Source: Selaginella moellendorffii
Lineage: Eukaryota > Streptophyta > Lycopodiopsida > Selaginellales > Selaginellaceae
NCBI RefSeq assembly: GCF_000143415.4
Contig: NW_003314356.1
Span: 355,462-419,461 of the forward strand
Reading direction: 5' to 3'
Length of the DNA: 64,000 bases
Under the pieces are notes generated by a model. That model had not been told where the DNA came from, made no database searches, and worked only from the letters and a program-made list of their open reading frames with translations. Of the stretch, positions 54,120 through 64,000 are shown piece by piece; position 1 is the first letter of the stretch; each line of letters begins with the position of its first letter. Both the position numbers and the translations under genes were made by a program.

Positions 54120-57100
54120 ACTCCACCACCTATAAACGAAGTTTGATGTTTTCATCGAATGATAAACTATTTTATAAAGTAATACTAGCATTTATTACCC
54201 TTTTCATCCTTGGCATCTAACCAATATTCGTCGATGGTTTGATACCGATCACCATGTCTTATCCATCCTCTAAGGAGCATAGGCTCTTCAACTTAGAGAC
54301 TTATTCGACCATTTGTGATGGTTCTTTCCTCTTATTCGTTTAGTTCTCACTAAACCTGTTAGAGACACCTTCTTTATCTCAATTCCACTACTCATTCTCG
54401 AATAATCTCAGTTCCTATTGATATAACCTTTACACTTTGAAACTTTTAATTTTGACTTCTTGGAGTCAATTTCCTAGGTGTCTCCAACACCTTGCATTGC
54501 ACATATTGTGCAACTCCACTTCCCCATCCTAGGAAGTTCTCTACTTAAGGGCACTATCATCCTCTCTTTTATTTCGTGCCATCTTTGGCATTAAATTCTA
54601 GTTATCATAATTTGTGTTAGGGCTGTCCATAACCCTATCATTTGGTTATCTTACCGCTCCCTCTCTTAGAGCTTTCAATTTTGCCAAATCGGAGCAATTA
54701 GGAATCCATCCTTAGAAACACATTGCCTTTCCTATAATTCGTTAGCACCCAACACATTAGTGTTCTTGGTCTAACTTTGCCATTTGGATTGTTTCCCATG
54801 ATTCTTATGGCTCTTTTTTTAGCCATTAGTCTTTTGCTCCTATCCTTAATTGTTACACCCAGCAACATAGGATCGCTACCTCCATTATCGAGATATCCTT
54901 TTGGTTCCATAACAAAAACTTTGCTTTGCCAAGTCCAAAGGGTGTTCACCCCTAGTACGTCTTTTTAACATTTTCTATTGTGGGATTTATCTACGGCCCA
55001 ACTTTATGACCCTCCCATGGGTCTCTCATAGAGACTACTTTCTTCGGACTCATTATGCCATCACATTTTTAGAGCTTATTTCCCTTAGGTGTTCTTCCCA
55101 CTTGGTCACCTTGACCAAGCCACACCGTCATTAATAGTTCAAATTAACACTTTGAACTAAGAACCTTATTTCTAAACCTCACAAAGACTATGTCCTTGTT
55201 TTAGCCATAAGATCACCTAATGATCTAACTTTGGCACCTTAACAGGTTTGCCAATAGGTACTAGGTCTTTGAAACTTTTAAGTTGTTCACCATGACCCCA
55301 GGGGCATCCCCCACACTTGGCGGTGCACCCAAGCCAACCCTTCCGGCCAAGGGTCTATAACAACTAAGACTGGGTGTCCCCATCTCATTCACCATGTCCT
55401 TGGTGCCACTTGCACCAAAGTGTTTAAGTTAGATATGCCGAGCTTTCACACTAAACAATCTAACTGTGCATCATGACTCTAGGGCATCCCCCACTTGGCA
55501 ATGTGCCCAAGCTAGTTTCCTTATTAAGAGTTCATAACCACCAAAAAATGTGTGTCCTCATATTCCAAACCATCACCATGCACTAGTGAGTCGGGACTCG
55601 AACCCAAGCATTAGAGGTTTGGGACTTGAACCCAACCTCCGTATATGCATCTACGGACGGCATCATCCAAGATGCTTAGCGTGACTCCCCACGCCAGTGC
55701 ACCAACTTATACTTAAAGTGTATTACAAATCACAGCTTAGGAACCTAGTTCCTTCGCATTGCCAAGTCCTCTCACTTAACAAGTCTGTGATTATGCATGG
55801 ACTCCTCTATGCTTAGCCCCATGGACCACCTCTTTTAAAGTTAGCACCTTCAATTAGGGGATTTGTTCCCCTAACTTGCCAATCTCATTTAGTAAGTCAT
55901 CCGACTAACGTAATATGGTTTCATGCATAAATGTGAAAGTCCTTGACTATCGACTTTTGTTCAAAGCTATCCTTTTGAACACTCGGGAACTGCTTCTTCA
56001 ACCTTGATAGCATTTCCTTATGGCAAACTTCAAGGCTACGCTTCTATTGTGCCACTCTGATTTTGCGCGTTTTATGAACCATTTACACTTGGCTTTCTAG
56101 GTACTAAGTTACCTAGAATTGTCTTTGGGAACTTTGCAGGAACTCTGTCCATTAGCTTGCTAAGGCCTCTCCTTTCACAAGCTTTCTAATTGCCATCTGG
56201 TCCAACATAGACAATTCCATGCTTTAGATTTTCCACGGTATCACGGTTGTTAGTAACAACATACTCGAGCACCCACTTGATTCTCCATTCCCAACTGACA
56301 TAACCACCCTTGGTTATGCTCTTTTATTTGTATAGTTTTGTTTTATCCCCTTACTACTTGCTTCTGGCCTCACACATTTCCTTCGGTTATTTGTTTCCAA
56401 CTAGAATGATAGCTTTAGACTTTCTACCATGCCTTAGCAAATATTTTTAAGGATGAACCTACCCGATAGCCTAGGGAGTGGTTCCTCAATCTGGGTATAC
56501 TTGCTTTATAATCCCACACACTAGGATTAATGTTGCTACTTATGGGCCTTTATATGCCCATCACTAACTTTGCTAAAATTCCATTTTTGGCTTTATCCAA
56601 TTCGGGTAGATGGTCTTTTCCTGTTTTGATAACACCTTCTATCCATCATTCAAGGGACTTAGTCCCTTGGGCTTTATCTATTGCCCTCGCGACACCAAAC
56701 ACAACCTCCTGGTGTTCTAGAGTGTTTAGGTGTCCCAATGATAACCTCTTTGACAATGAAGATTCCCTTTATAACATTGACTTACTATATCGCAATATAA
56801 ACAATTTATCCCTATTGGGGTATATCTAACTTCCTTATGTCATTAAGAAGTTTTGGGTAGCTACCTTCAACCCATTTAACCAATTATTTTGCACCTTTTG
56901 CTTAGTTGCCTCATAATTGTCAAATCCTACAACTCATTGCTGGTGTTTCCACACCTCTATCATTATTTGGGTAACCACACTCCAACCACATGTCTTCCAG
57001 CTTAGGCTATGCCATTCCTATTTCCATTTGGATTCCTTTGGGAAGGGGTTTTCATGAACACACCAACTTGATCTCAAGGCATCATGCCTTGGCACATTTG

Positions 57101-57879
57101 ATGTCTCCACACCATGAGCTCCACAAACTTACCTTCATGACACTTCTTACTTGTGTCTAGATCTTTGTCAAGACCAATACAGTCGTTTCTAATGCCAACT
57201 ATCCGTTCACACTACACTATATAGTTTACACACAACTTTGTGTCAAAGTTGCTTTCCTCTGGGAACCTCTTTCCCACAACTTTACTATGGCACATTCTGC
57301 CATCAATGAGATACCCACTGGTCTCATACTTGGATCTTATGATCCTCTCCATCCTTGGGGTACAATAAACTTCAGTCCAAATGCTTTTACCAATCCCTTA
57401 GGACCATTCCTTGACTCTACTTGAGTCATCAAGCATTTTTGGACTTTGCTAATCCATTGACCCATAAAGTTTTATTTTGAGGTGCCAGCTCACTAGAATA
57501 CAACTTTGTGTATTCATGTCCTACTCTTAAGGACCATCTTGGCAAGTGTTACTTTAACACTTTGTTATTTTCCCTTCTCTATGGGCTAGCTTTGCCCCTT
57601 ACAACTATCTGTCCATATGATGAGAATACCAACTCATCCTTTGAGCACATCCTCAACTCTTTGAGAAAAACCTTATACTATTACCAAGATCCCGAAGTCG
57701 TTTCATTATTGGCACTTTTCTATCCACAACCTCACTTATAAGTTCACACATGAACTGTAGTGGAGAGCTATGTCTTCCTGACCTACTACTCCTCAAGGAT
57801 AGGCCCACTTCTAGGACCTTTCAATGCCAACACTAGTAGTGATATATTTGAGCACCAATAAAAGTCAGACTAAGGAATA
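54120..57879 (-). mobile_element. Internal region of A1, no coding recognised
   Basis: 3.76 kb. The longest minus-strand frame (54949-54698, MNTLWTWQSKVFVMEPKGYL onwards) shows no known motif. 57430-56090 matches copy A2 (14665-16690) and 57879-57480 matches A3 (18820-19230), so the region is conserved as DNA among copies though non-coding. Confidence 0.65.
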
Positions 57880-57891
57880 GTTCTGATACCA
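57880..57891 (-). other. Primer-binding site of A1 (initiator tRNA-Met)
   Basis: TGGTATCAGAAC on the minus strand, 3 nt after the LTR end. Confidence 0.8.
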
Positions 57892-57894
57892 AAT

Positions 57895-58718
57895 TGTAAG
57901 TGATTAATTTTGTCTATTCTACTTTAGTCATTTAACCACACCTCTGACCACATGGAGGAGTCTCATTCACAACATCCATAAGTCCAATTCAGGACTTGGG
58001 GCTTGCTAGCCCTAAGAATGGCATCCATGCCACTCAACCTTTACACTTAGTTCAAGTGCTCCACGTGTTCGATCCTATAACCAACACCCCAAGGTACCAC
58101 TGATATATCAGCCTGTTACACTAAGGCCATGCCCCTTCACCTTGGTCATACTAGTGATCTAACACCACCTGCACCACAGTCCCGTCTTTCAAAAACTAGG
58201 CCATCTATCCATGAGTGATCATTCCAGATCCACTCCTTAGCATCCTTAGCATGCCTGCAGATATGGGGAATAGCCTTCCCCAATATCCCTTTTCCGGTCT
58301 CTACCAAGTCCCTTTCTATCCATGGCCATGTTCGCCAACACTGCCATTGAATCAAGGCCCATAGGCCCAATCACTAAGTCCCACACTCCTCTGGGACTTC
58401 CTCACCACATAACCATATCCTTGGTCACTACACCAGAGGATTGCTCCTTTTTTTTTTCCATAGTCTAGGACTTTGGGATAACAATTCAGAACACCGTGGC
58501 TCTACGCGAGTCTCATGGGTACTCTTCCCGCCTTCCGCCTTTGAATGCTCTAGCCATGGGCTTAGACCGAGGTTCTGTTGAGCCACACTAGGTATCCAAG
58601 TAGGTGGTGCCACCCACACTTAGATTAGGAGCATCGACCATTTGATCTCTCGGGGGAACTACAGCCAGCTCTTGAACTCTTCACCAAGCTACCCCACTTG
58701 TCTGTCTAACCTCCACAC
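57895..58718 (-). repeat. 5' LTR of A1, proximal-to-primer part
   Basis: Matches 52774-53600 of the 3' LTR. It is interrupted at 58718 by a plus-strand solo LTR and resumes at 60594. Confidence 0.78.
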
Positions 58719-60588
58719 TGTGAGACACAAAATCCCTAGGCCCCAAAGTAGAGCCGGAGGGGTGCCACGTGGTAGTGGCCAAAGCGAAAGCCAAACAAGC
58801 GTAACACGTTTGGACTAAAAGCTCTGCTTTCAAAGGTCGAGAGCGGGAGTGGAACACCTAACAAAGTGCTTGAGGAATGAGCACGAAGCGAGCCATAAGC
58901 GAGGCTCCAAAAAGGGACCCAAAAAGGATTAACACATGACACATGGAAGTGTCTAAGATGGACCCGAGTTGGAGTCCGAAGTGGAGTCTGAGAAGGACCC
59001 CGAGTTGGAGTCCGAAGTGGAGTCTGAGAAGGACCCCGAGATGGAGTCCGAGGTGGAGTCCGAGGTGGACCCGAGATGGATCCGAGATTGAGTCCAAGAC
59101 AAACCCGAGATGAAGTCCGAGATGGACCCGAAATGGACCCGAGATGGAGTCCGAGATGGACCCAAGATGGACCCGAGATGGAGTCCGAGATGGACCCGAG
59201 ATGGAGTCCGAGATGGAGTCCGAGATGGACCCGAGATGGAGTCCGAGATGGACCCGAGATGGACCCGAGATGGACTCCGAGATGGACCCGAGATGGACCC
59301 GAGATGGACTCCGAGATGGACCTGAGATGGACCCGAGATGGAGTCCGAGATGGAGTCCGAGATGGACCCGAGATGGAGTCCGAGATGGAGTCCAAAGTCG
59401 AGACCGAGACCGGGACCAAGACCGGGACTGAGACCAAGACCGAGATCGGGACTGAGACAAAGACCGAGGCCGAGGCCGAGGCCGAGACCGAGCCCGAGCC
59501 CGAGGCCGAGGCCGAGACCGAGCCCGAGTCCGAGTCTGAGTCCGAGTCCGAGTCCGAGTCCGAGTCCGAGTCCAAGTCCGAGTTCGAGTCTAAGAGGGTG
59601 AAAGCCCAAAGCGTTCGTCTCCCAGACCCTGGGGGGTTTGGTGAGCTCCAAAAGTATAGTAGGGGGAGGACTGCAGTGGAGCCAGTTTGGCCAGGAAAGG
59701 CCAGTTTGGCCCAGAAAGGCCGGACCCAGTGTTGGGTGATGAGCTGCCCACTGGGAAGTCCAAGACTAGAGTGGACACAGACCGACAAGTGGGGTAGCTT
59801 GGTGAAGTGTTTAAGAGCCGGCTCTAGTTCCCCCGGGAGATCGACTGGCCGATGCTCCCAGTCCAAGTGTGGGTGGCACTACCTACTTGGATACCTATCG
59901 TGGCTCAACGGAACCTCGCTCTAAGCCCATGACTAGAGCACCTAAAGGCGAAAGGCAGGGAGAGTACCCATGAGGCTTGCGTAAGGCCACGGTGTTCCGA
60001 AATGTTGTCCCAAAGTCCCAAACGGTGAAAGGGAAGAGGAGTAGGCCTCTAATGCAGTGACCAAGGATACGGTCACATGGTGAGGAAGTCCCAAAGGATA
60101 GTGGGATTTAGCAGTCAGGCCTGCGGGCCTTGATCCAGTGGCAGTGTTGGCGAACACGGCCATAGGCTAAAAGGGACTTGGTGGGGACTGGAAAAGAGTT
60201 GTCGGGGAAGGCTATTCCCCATGTCTGTAGGCATCCTAAGGATGCTAAGGAGTAGATCTGGGATGATCGCTCATGGACGGACGGCCCAGTCTTTGAGAGA
60301 CGGGATTATGATGCATGTGGCGTTAGACCACCGGTGTGACCAAGGTGAATGGGCATGGCCTAGCGTAACGGGCTGGTATGTCGGTGGTACCTTGGGGTGT
60401 CGGTCATAGGATCGGACATATAGAGCACTTGGACCAAGTGCAAAGGTTGAGTGGCATGGATGCCATTCTCAGGGCTGGCAAGCCCCAAGTCCTAACTGGG
60501 ACTTATGGAGGTTGTGAATGAGACTCTTCCAAGTGGTTGGAGGTGCAGTTAAGTGACTAAAGTAAAATGGAAAAATTAGTCGCTTACA
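58719..60588 (+). repeat. Solo LTR of family A with perfect target duplication
   Basis: 1,870 bp from TGTGAGACAC to GTCGCTTACA. CACAC occurs immediately before (58714-58718) and after (60589-60593), an exact 5-bp duplication inside the A1 5' LTR. It contains a 0.6-kb minisatellite, which explains its greater length. The large Ser/Gly/Leu and Asp/Arg frames on both strands (58736-59924) read through this minisatellite and are not genes. Confidence 0.9.
58970..59590 (+). repeat. GAGTCC/GAGATGGACCC minisatellite
   Basis: About 50 units of 11-12 bp (GAGATGGACCC, GAGATGGAGTCC), grading into 6-bp GAGTCC/GAGACC units near 59400-59590. Shorter arrays of the same kind occur at 40270-40560, 50940-51450, 53780-53900 and 60670-60840. 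Confidence 0.9.
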
Positions 60589-60593
60589 CACAC

Positions 60594-61067
60594 TCTCCCT
60601 ACTATACTTTTGGAACCCCTGCAACCCCCCCGCGGGGACGATTGCTTTGGGCTTTCACCCAACAACCTGTATTAGTATTTGGACTCAGACTTTGACTCGG
60701 TCTTGGTCTCGATTCCATCTCGGACTCCATCTCAGGTCCATCTCAGACTTCATCTCGGGTCCATCTCGGACTCCATCTCCATCTCAAACTCTGTCTTGGA
60801 CTCCATCTTGGGTCCATCTCAAACTCCATCTCAGACTCTTCCATGTGTTATGTGTTGGTCCTCTTGTGTCCCTTTTCTAGAGACTCACTTATTGCTTGCT
60901 TCGTGCTTGTTCCTTGAGCACTTCATTGGGAATTGCACTCCCCCTCTCTACCTTTCAAATCGGAGCTTTTAGTCCAAACATGTTAAGGTTGTTTGGCTTT
61001 CACTTCGGCCACCACCATGTGGTGCCCTTTGGGCTCCAATTTATGGCTTAGGGATTTGTGTCTCATA
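60594..61067 (-). repeat. 5' LTR of A1, distal part
   Basis: CTCTCCCTACTATACTTTTG through ATTTGTGTCTCATA continues the LTR interrupted at 58718 and includes a short minisatellite (60670-60840). Confidence 0.76.
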
Positions 61068-61385
61068 TGTAGAAGTTTTCTCACTAAAGTCCTCCTTATA
61101 CAAGGATTTCTCATCTATAGCTTCTTGTTTAACTAGAGGCTCCAATTCTGAAGGAGGTTCCATCTCTGTCCTGGTTCTCTTATTCTCTACTTTAGCCATC
61201 TCCTAGCACTTCGCCTTTATCCTTCACTAAAACTGAGAAAAAGGCTTTGATACTAAATTATAAGCCATAATTTTTTTTTTACAATTTGCCAACTTACTTC
61301 ATTTATCCGACCACCGCTAGCTTGGCCTTTGTTAAGGTCCCTTACCAAAATTCCAACCTATTGTACTAGCTTCTACTTGGTCTTT
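61068..61385 (-). pseudogene. C2 gag start, primer site and LTR end
   Basis: Minus-strand ATG at 61199 begins the C2 gag N-terminus (MAKVENK-like, then EPPSELEP). The primer site is at 61255-61244 (TAGTATCAAAGC, decayed). LTR sequence 61259-61385 matches the last 110 bp of the C1 LTR. The LTR is cut at about 61386 by repeat R5. Gag resumes at 52773 beyond A1. Confidence 0.72.
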
Positions 61386-61830
61386 GTCGTGAATGTGACT
61401 ATGGGTATCGAAAGTTACCTATCGGCCATTCCTTACAGACACTCTTTTTTTACTACCACGAAGGCAAGAGGTTGGTATTGTTAAGCCCGTTATCAGTCTC
61501 TGCCTAAGCTAGTTGAGAAACTAGTCTTCACATGTGCACTTGACCAAATGAGTATAAGGAAGGAATTCCTAAGTGTTTATTTAGTTAAGCATACTTGACC
61601 TGGTTAGAGAAACTCATTTGTTGATTTGCACTTGTTAGTGTTGGGAACCCCTGCGATATTGAGATTAGTCCCTCAATATTCACTAGATGATAGCTTACCA
61701 TGTTTGCCAAACACCCTCGCTATCATGCCCTTTGTGTTAATCTCATTTTCGGTCCCAAATGCTATTTATGGAAAGTGTCCAGATTTGCTCATTTGGAATA
61801 TCTACAGAATGTAGAGATTGTCCTGAACAC
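61386..61830 (+). repeat. Repeat R5, copy 2
   Basis: Direct repeat of 17235-17689. See copy 1 for the shared blocks. Confidence 0.65.
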
Positions 61831-62163
61831 AACGGTGTTCGTCCTGTGTCCAAATTCACAATCTAGGGACATCCCATATTTAGTAAGTTTCGAGCTTGTC
61901 CTAGAGACTAACTTCTGATACTAAAGGAGGCTTGGGGTGAAAGCCCAAAGCGTGTGTTCCTGAAGGGGGGGGGGGCCACTATGGGGGGTTCCAAATGTAT
62001 AGTAGGGATAGTGGGTAAGTCGGGCATGGCTGACCAATCTGAGGTATAGTCTAGCTCCCGCTTGCATGCCTGTCCTTGTTCTGCGTCTAGCTTGGGTCTA
62101 AGCCCAAGTTCTATTCCATGCTAGCTGATGGAGTACCCATGTCCTTGTGTTAGGCCACCAGTA
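61831..62163. repeat. Mixed LTR-like sequence with the shared promoter-like module
   Basis: Contains GGTGAAAGCCCAAAGCG, a G11 run and GGTTCCAAATGTATAGTAGG, the module common to LTR families A and C, followed by unassigned sequence. No coding. Confidence 0.5.
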
Positions 62164-62534
62164 TGCCAAAATAGCACTAAACTCCATTTGGCTCCGTTTT
62201 GTGTGCTCATTCTGGCATTGGAATGCTAGTTGCTCTAAGACTATTCCAAGTCGCTCCAGGCTTTTGTCCCTTCACTCCTTGGGCTGTATGCTTGGGAGTT
62301 GCTCCATGGTTCAGTTTCGTCACTCCTTGGCTTCATGCTTGGGAGTTTGGCACCGTTCCTTTGTTCAGTGGCCCAAGGCCCTGAACCTTGGGTTCCACAC
62401 CACTGTCCTTTGGATATGTGGCATGTGACACATGGCATCTGTCATGTGGCACAAAGAGGGTTTAGGTTTTGCTTCGTGGTGTTATCCTATAGTAAATCAT
62501 CATAAGATAAAGGGTAAAAACCATGTGCACTACA
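62164..62534 (+). repeat. 5' LTR of a family B element
   Basis: 371 bp, TGCCAAAATAG start and GCACTACA end, followed by spacer TT and TGGTATTAGAAG at 62537-62548 (initiator-Met-type primer site). Matches the solo LTR at 3012-3347/14616-14659 and the fragment at 17690-17901. Confidence 0.72.
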
Positions 62535-62548
62535 TTTGGTATTAGAAG

Positions 62549-64000
62549 ATGAGTCTCAATGAGTGCTATTCAATGAGATTGGGCAACTAGTCTCATTACA
62601 TATGTAGAGATGAAAACAATGATCCGAGTGGGTACATGTTTGGGTGCAAAGACTTCGCAATTGTTCCTTGGGTATGGATTTGGTTACCTTGTTTTACCAT
62701 ATTCTCTGAGCTTGTGCTTGGGCTCACAAGAGGGATTGAGTTGTTCCGTTCACACGAATTTGAGCTTGGGCTCGTGGGTGAAGCACATTAGCAACTCGAG
62801 GTTACACTTTGAGTTGGCAGGATTAATGATAACCTATCAGTGGTTCCATGAGTTGTTCCATGTACCGTAGGTGAAAGTAAACCTTCCCTGGGTTTGCTAT
62901 GAGTGGCAAATAGGCTGGTTCGTAGCTGTTTAGCATGGCACTAGTGGATCCTTCCTAGGCATGATTTACAAGTGAATCGACCAAGACTGTAGGGTTTAGT
63001 CTATTGGTTCAGGTAGTCATTGCCATACTCTCTCATAAACATTTCTTGGATTGGACTGAAGGCAGTGCAAAAGCAAACTTAGGGTTTAATCAAAGATGAG
63101 ACCGAAAAGAGAGTCATCAGGGACGAAGGATCAAATACGTAAATCATTTTCTCTTGAAGAGATGATTTGCAACGAGGTGTGACTCATTACTCGTGTTCAC
63201 ATCATGCAATCAAAAGTCCCTACCTTGATACATGTTGAAAATGATGGTCTTGCAAATGGTGAGTGATGGGATGGATAGTGGTGAAGCGCTAAACCTTTTG
63301 ATCCAGGCTTGCTATTGGAAGACTTGGGTTGCAATGCTCAATTCTTTTGCAAGGAACTTTGCTATTGCTCCTTGAGTAGCTTGGTGTTGGATTAGTTTTG
63401 AGTTTAGTCGGATAGAGAGTGGCATGAGCTTGTCCATGTTGTGAACAAAAGTTAGTGGTGTTTAGTTTTATAAATTGCTATCGATGGAGTGTGGCATTTA
63501 TGTTACATTTTCATCGAATCAAGTTGACACTTGATATTCACATAAACCTTTGAAATAGTGACATAGGCATTGCTCATTTTGTTGCTTAATTGATGATCAA
63601 GTCATTGTGATTTCTATATTATATCCATGTGATTATGAGCAATGTGTTTACGAAGTTCCTTGGTTAAACGATGATCAATCCCAAAGTGGTTAGTGGAGAA
63701 GCTAGTCTACTTGCACATAATAACATTGTAGTAGCTTTGACTGGTTCTCAATAATGATCTATGATATGCTAAGCTTAAGTTGGTTCCTTGTTCTTGGGGT
63801 TGCACATAATAGCCCAGGGGTTGGAAAAGGGTTGTAGCATTCATTTGCTATAGCTCATCGGTTGATTCGTTAACACTTGGAGTAGATTATTGGATGGAGA
63901 AGGTGTGTAGTTGAGGCATTAACATCACTAGCATTTGTGTTAGTGGAAGTGACATTATTGATTCGAGTGATAAGGAATTTTCCTTAGAATTTGATTTTCC
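62549..64000 (+). mobile_element. Internal region of the family B element, leaving the window
   Basis: 1.45 kb without recognised coding; the 86-codon frame at 62610-62870 has no known motif. 63480-64000 is matched by the inverted fragment at 28460-28960. The 3' LTR lies outside the window. Confidence 0.6.

Larger units (their letters stand above)
52774..61067 (-). mobile_element. Full-length family A element A1 (nested in C2 gag)
   Basis: Minus strand: 5' LTR 61067-57895 (split by a solo LTR), primer site 57891-57880, internal region 57879-54120, 3' LTR 54119-52774. Outside both ends is C2 gag sequence, so A1 inserted in C2. The interior has no recognisable gag or pol, making it a large non-autonomous (LARD-like) element. 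A clean target duplication was not seen. Confidence 0.78.

Noticed and set aside
58146-58619. Minus-strand frames of 60-75 codons with Trp-rich sequence
   Set aside because: They lie within family A LTR sequence and recur, shifted or broken, in every other LTR copy.
58736-59924. Long frames on both strands (376 codons minus, 282 codons plus), Ser/Gly/Leu- or Asp/Arg-rich
   Set aside because: They translate the GAGTCC/GAGATGG minisatellite inside a solo LTR; all frames are open because the unit length is near a multiple of three and lacks stops.
62147-62505. Overlapping frames up to 93 codons
   Set aside because: They read the family B LTR, whose other copies are not open.

Overview
The window looks like a heterochromatic stretch of a large, repeat-rich nuclear plant genome. 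The evidence is Ty3/gypsy elements of both chromovirus and Athila/Tat type, a TRIM family, an L1-type LINE, initiator-tRNA-Met primer sites, and nonsense changes that fit decay of methylated CG and CHG cytosines. No host housekeeping gene, rRNA or tRNA gene was recognised. Introns of 38-72 nt make a flowering plant less likely; a fern, lycophyte or bryophyte is a guess. Nearly everything is mobile DNA, much of it nested.

Layout. 1-570: decayed chromovirus gag. 884-1573: TRIM copy 1. 1745-2710: LINE remnant, minus strand. 3012-14659: a solo LTR (family B, minus strand) split by an 11.27-kb DNA transposon (3348-14615). That transposon has 21-bp terminal inverted repeats and two divergent intron-containing genes. 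One, on the minus strand (3787-9165, at least ten exons), is a long open frame with a ParB/GQH-like region, a methylase-like glycine motif, acidic and Pro/Thr-rich linkers and a C-terminal FCP1/HAD-like domain. The other, on the plus strand (11419-13060), is a DUF7869-like, possibly transposase, protein. About 25 copies of a 22-bp palindrome are scattered through this element only. I consider it the most novel object here.

14660-19230: pieces of element family A (no recognisable coding) with TRIM copy 2 and LTR fragments. 19231-27010: a heavily decayed Athila/Tat-like element with G-poor plus strand, interrupted by TRIM copy 3. 28460-28960: inverted copy of family B internal sequence. 29328-40255: an LTR of family A split by a 10.2-kb Athila/Tat-like element (29584-39799) with gag, protease, RT-RNase H, a core-deleted integrase and a downstream accessory ORF region.

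40632-47488: chromovirus C1 with 0.73-kb LTRs, an RT N-terminal deletion, a 972-bp tandem duplication inside pol and two or three apparent spliceosomal introns. 47489-50470: a deletion derivative (gag knuckle, protease and integrase C-terminus only) ending in a short LTR-like block with heat-shock-like sites. 50471-61385: a second chromovirus (C2, minus strand) split by solo and full-length family A elements. One family A solo LTR (58719-60588) has a perfect 5-bp target duplication and a 0.6-kb GAGTCC/GAGATGG minisatellite. 61386-64000: repeat R5, then LTR and internal sequence of a family B element that leaves the window.

All coordinates, splice sites and boundaries were read by eye. Family names come from motif recognition, not database searches.
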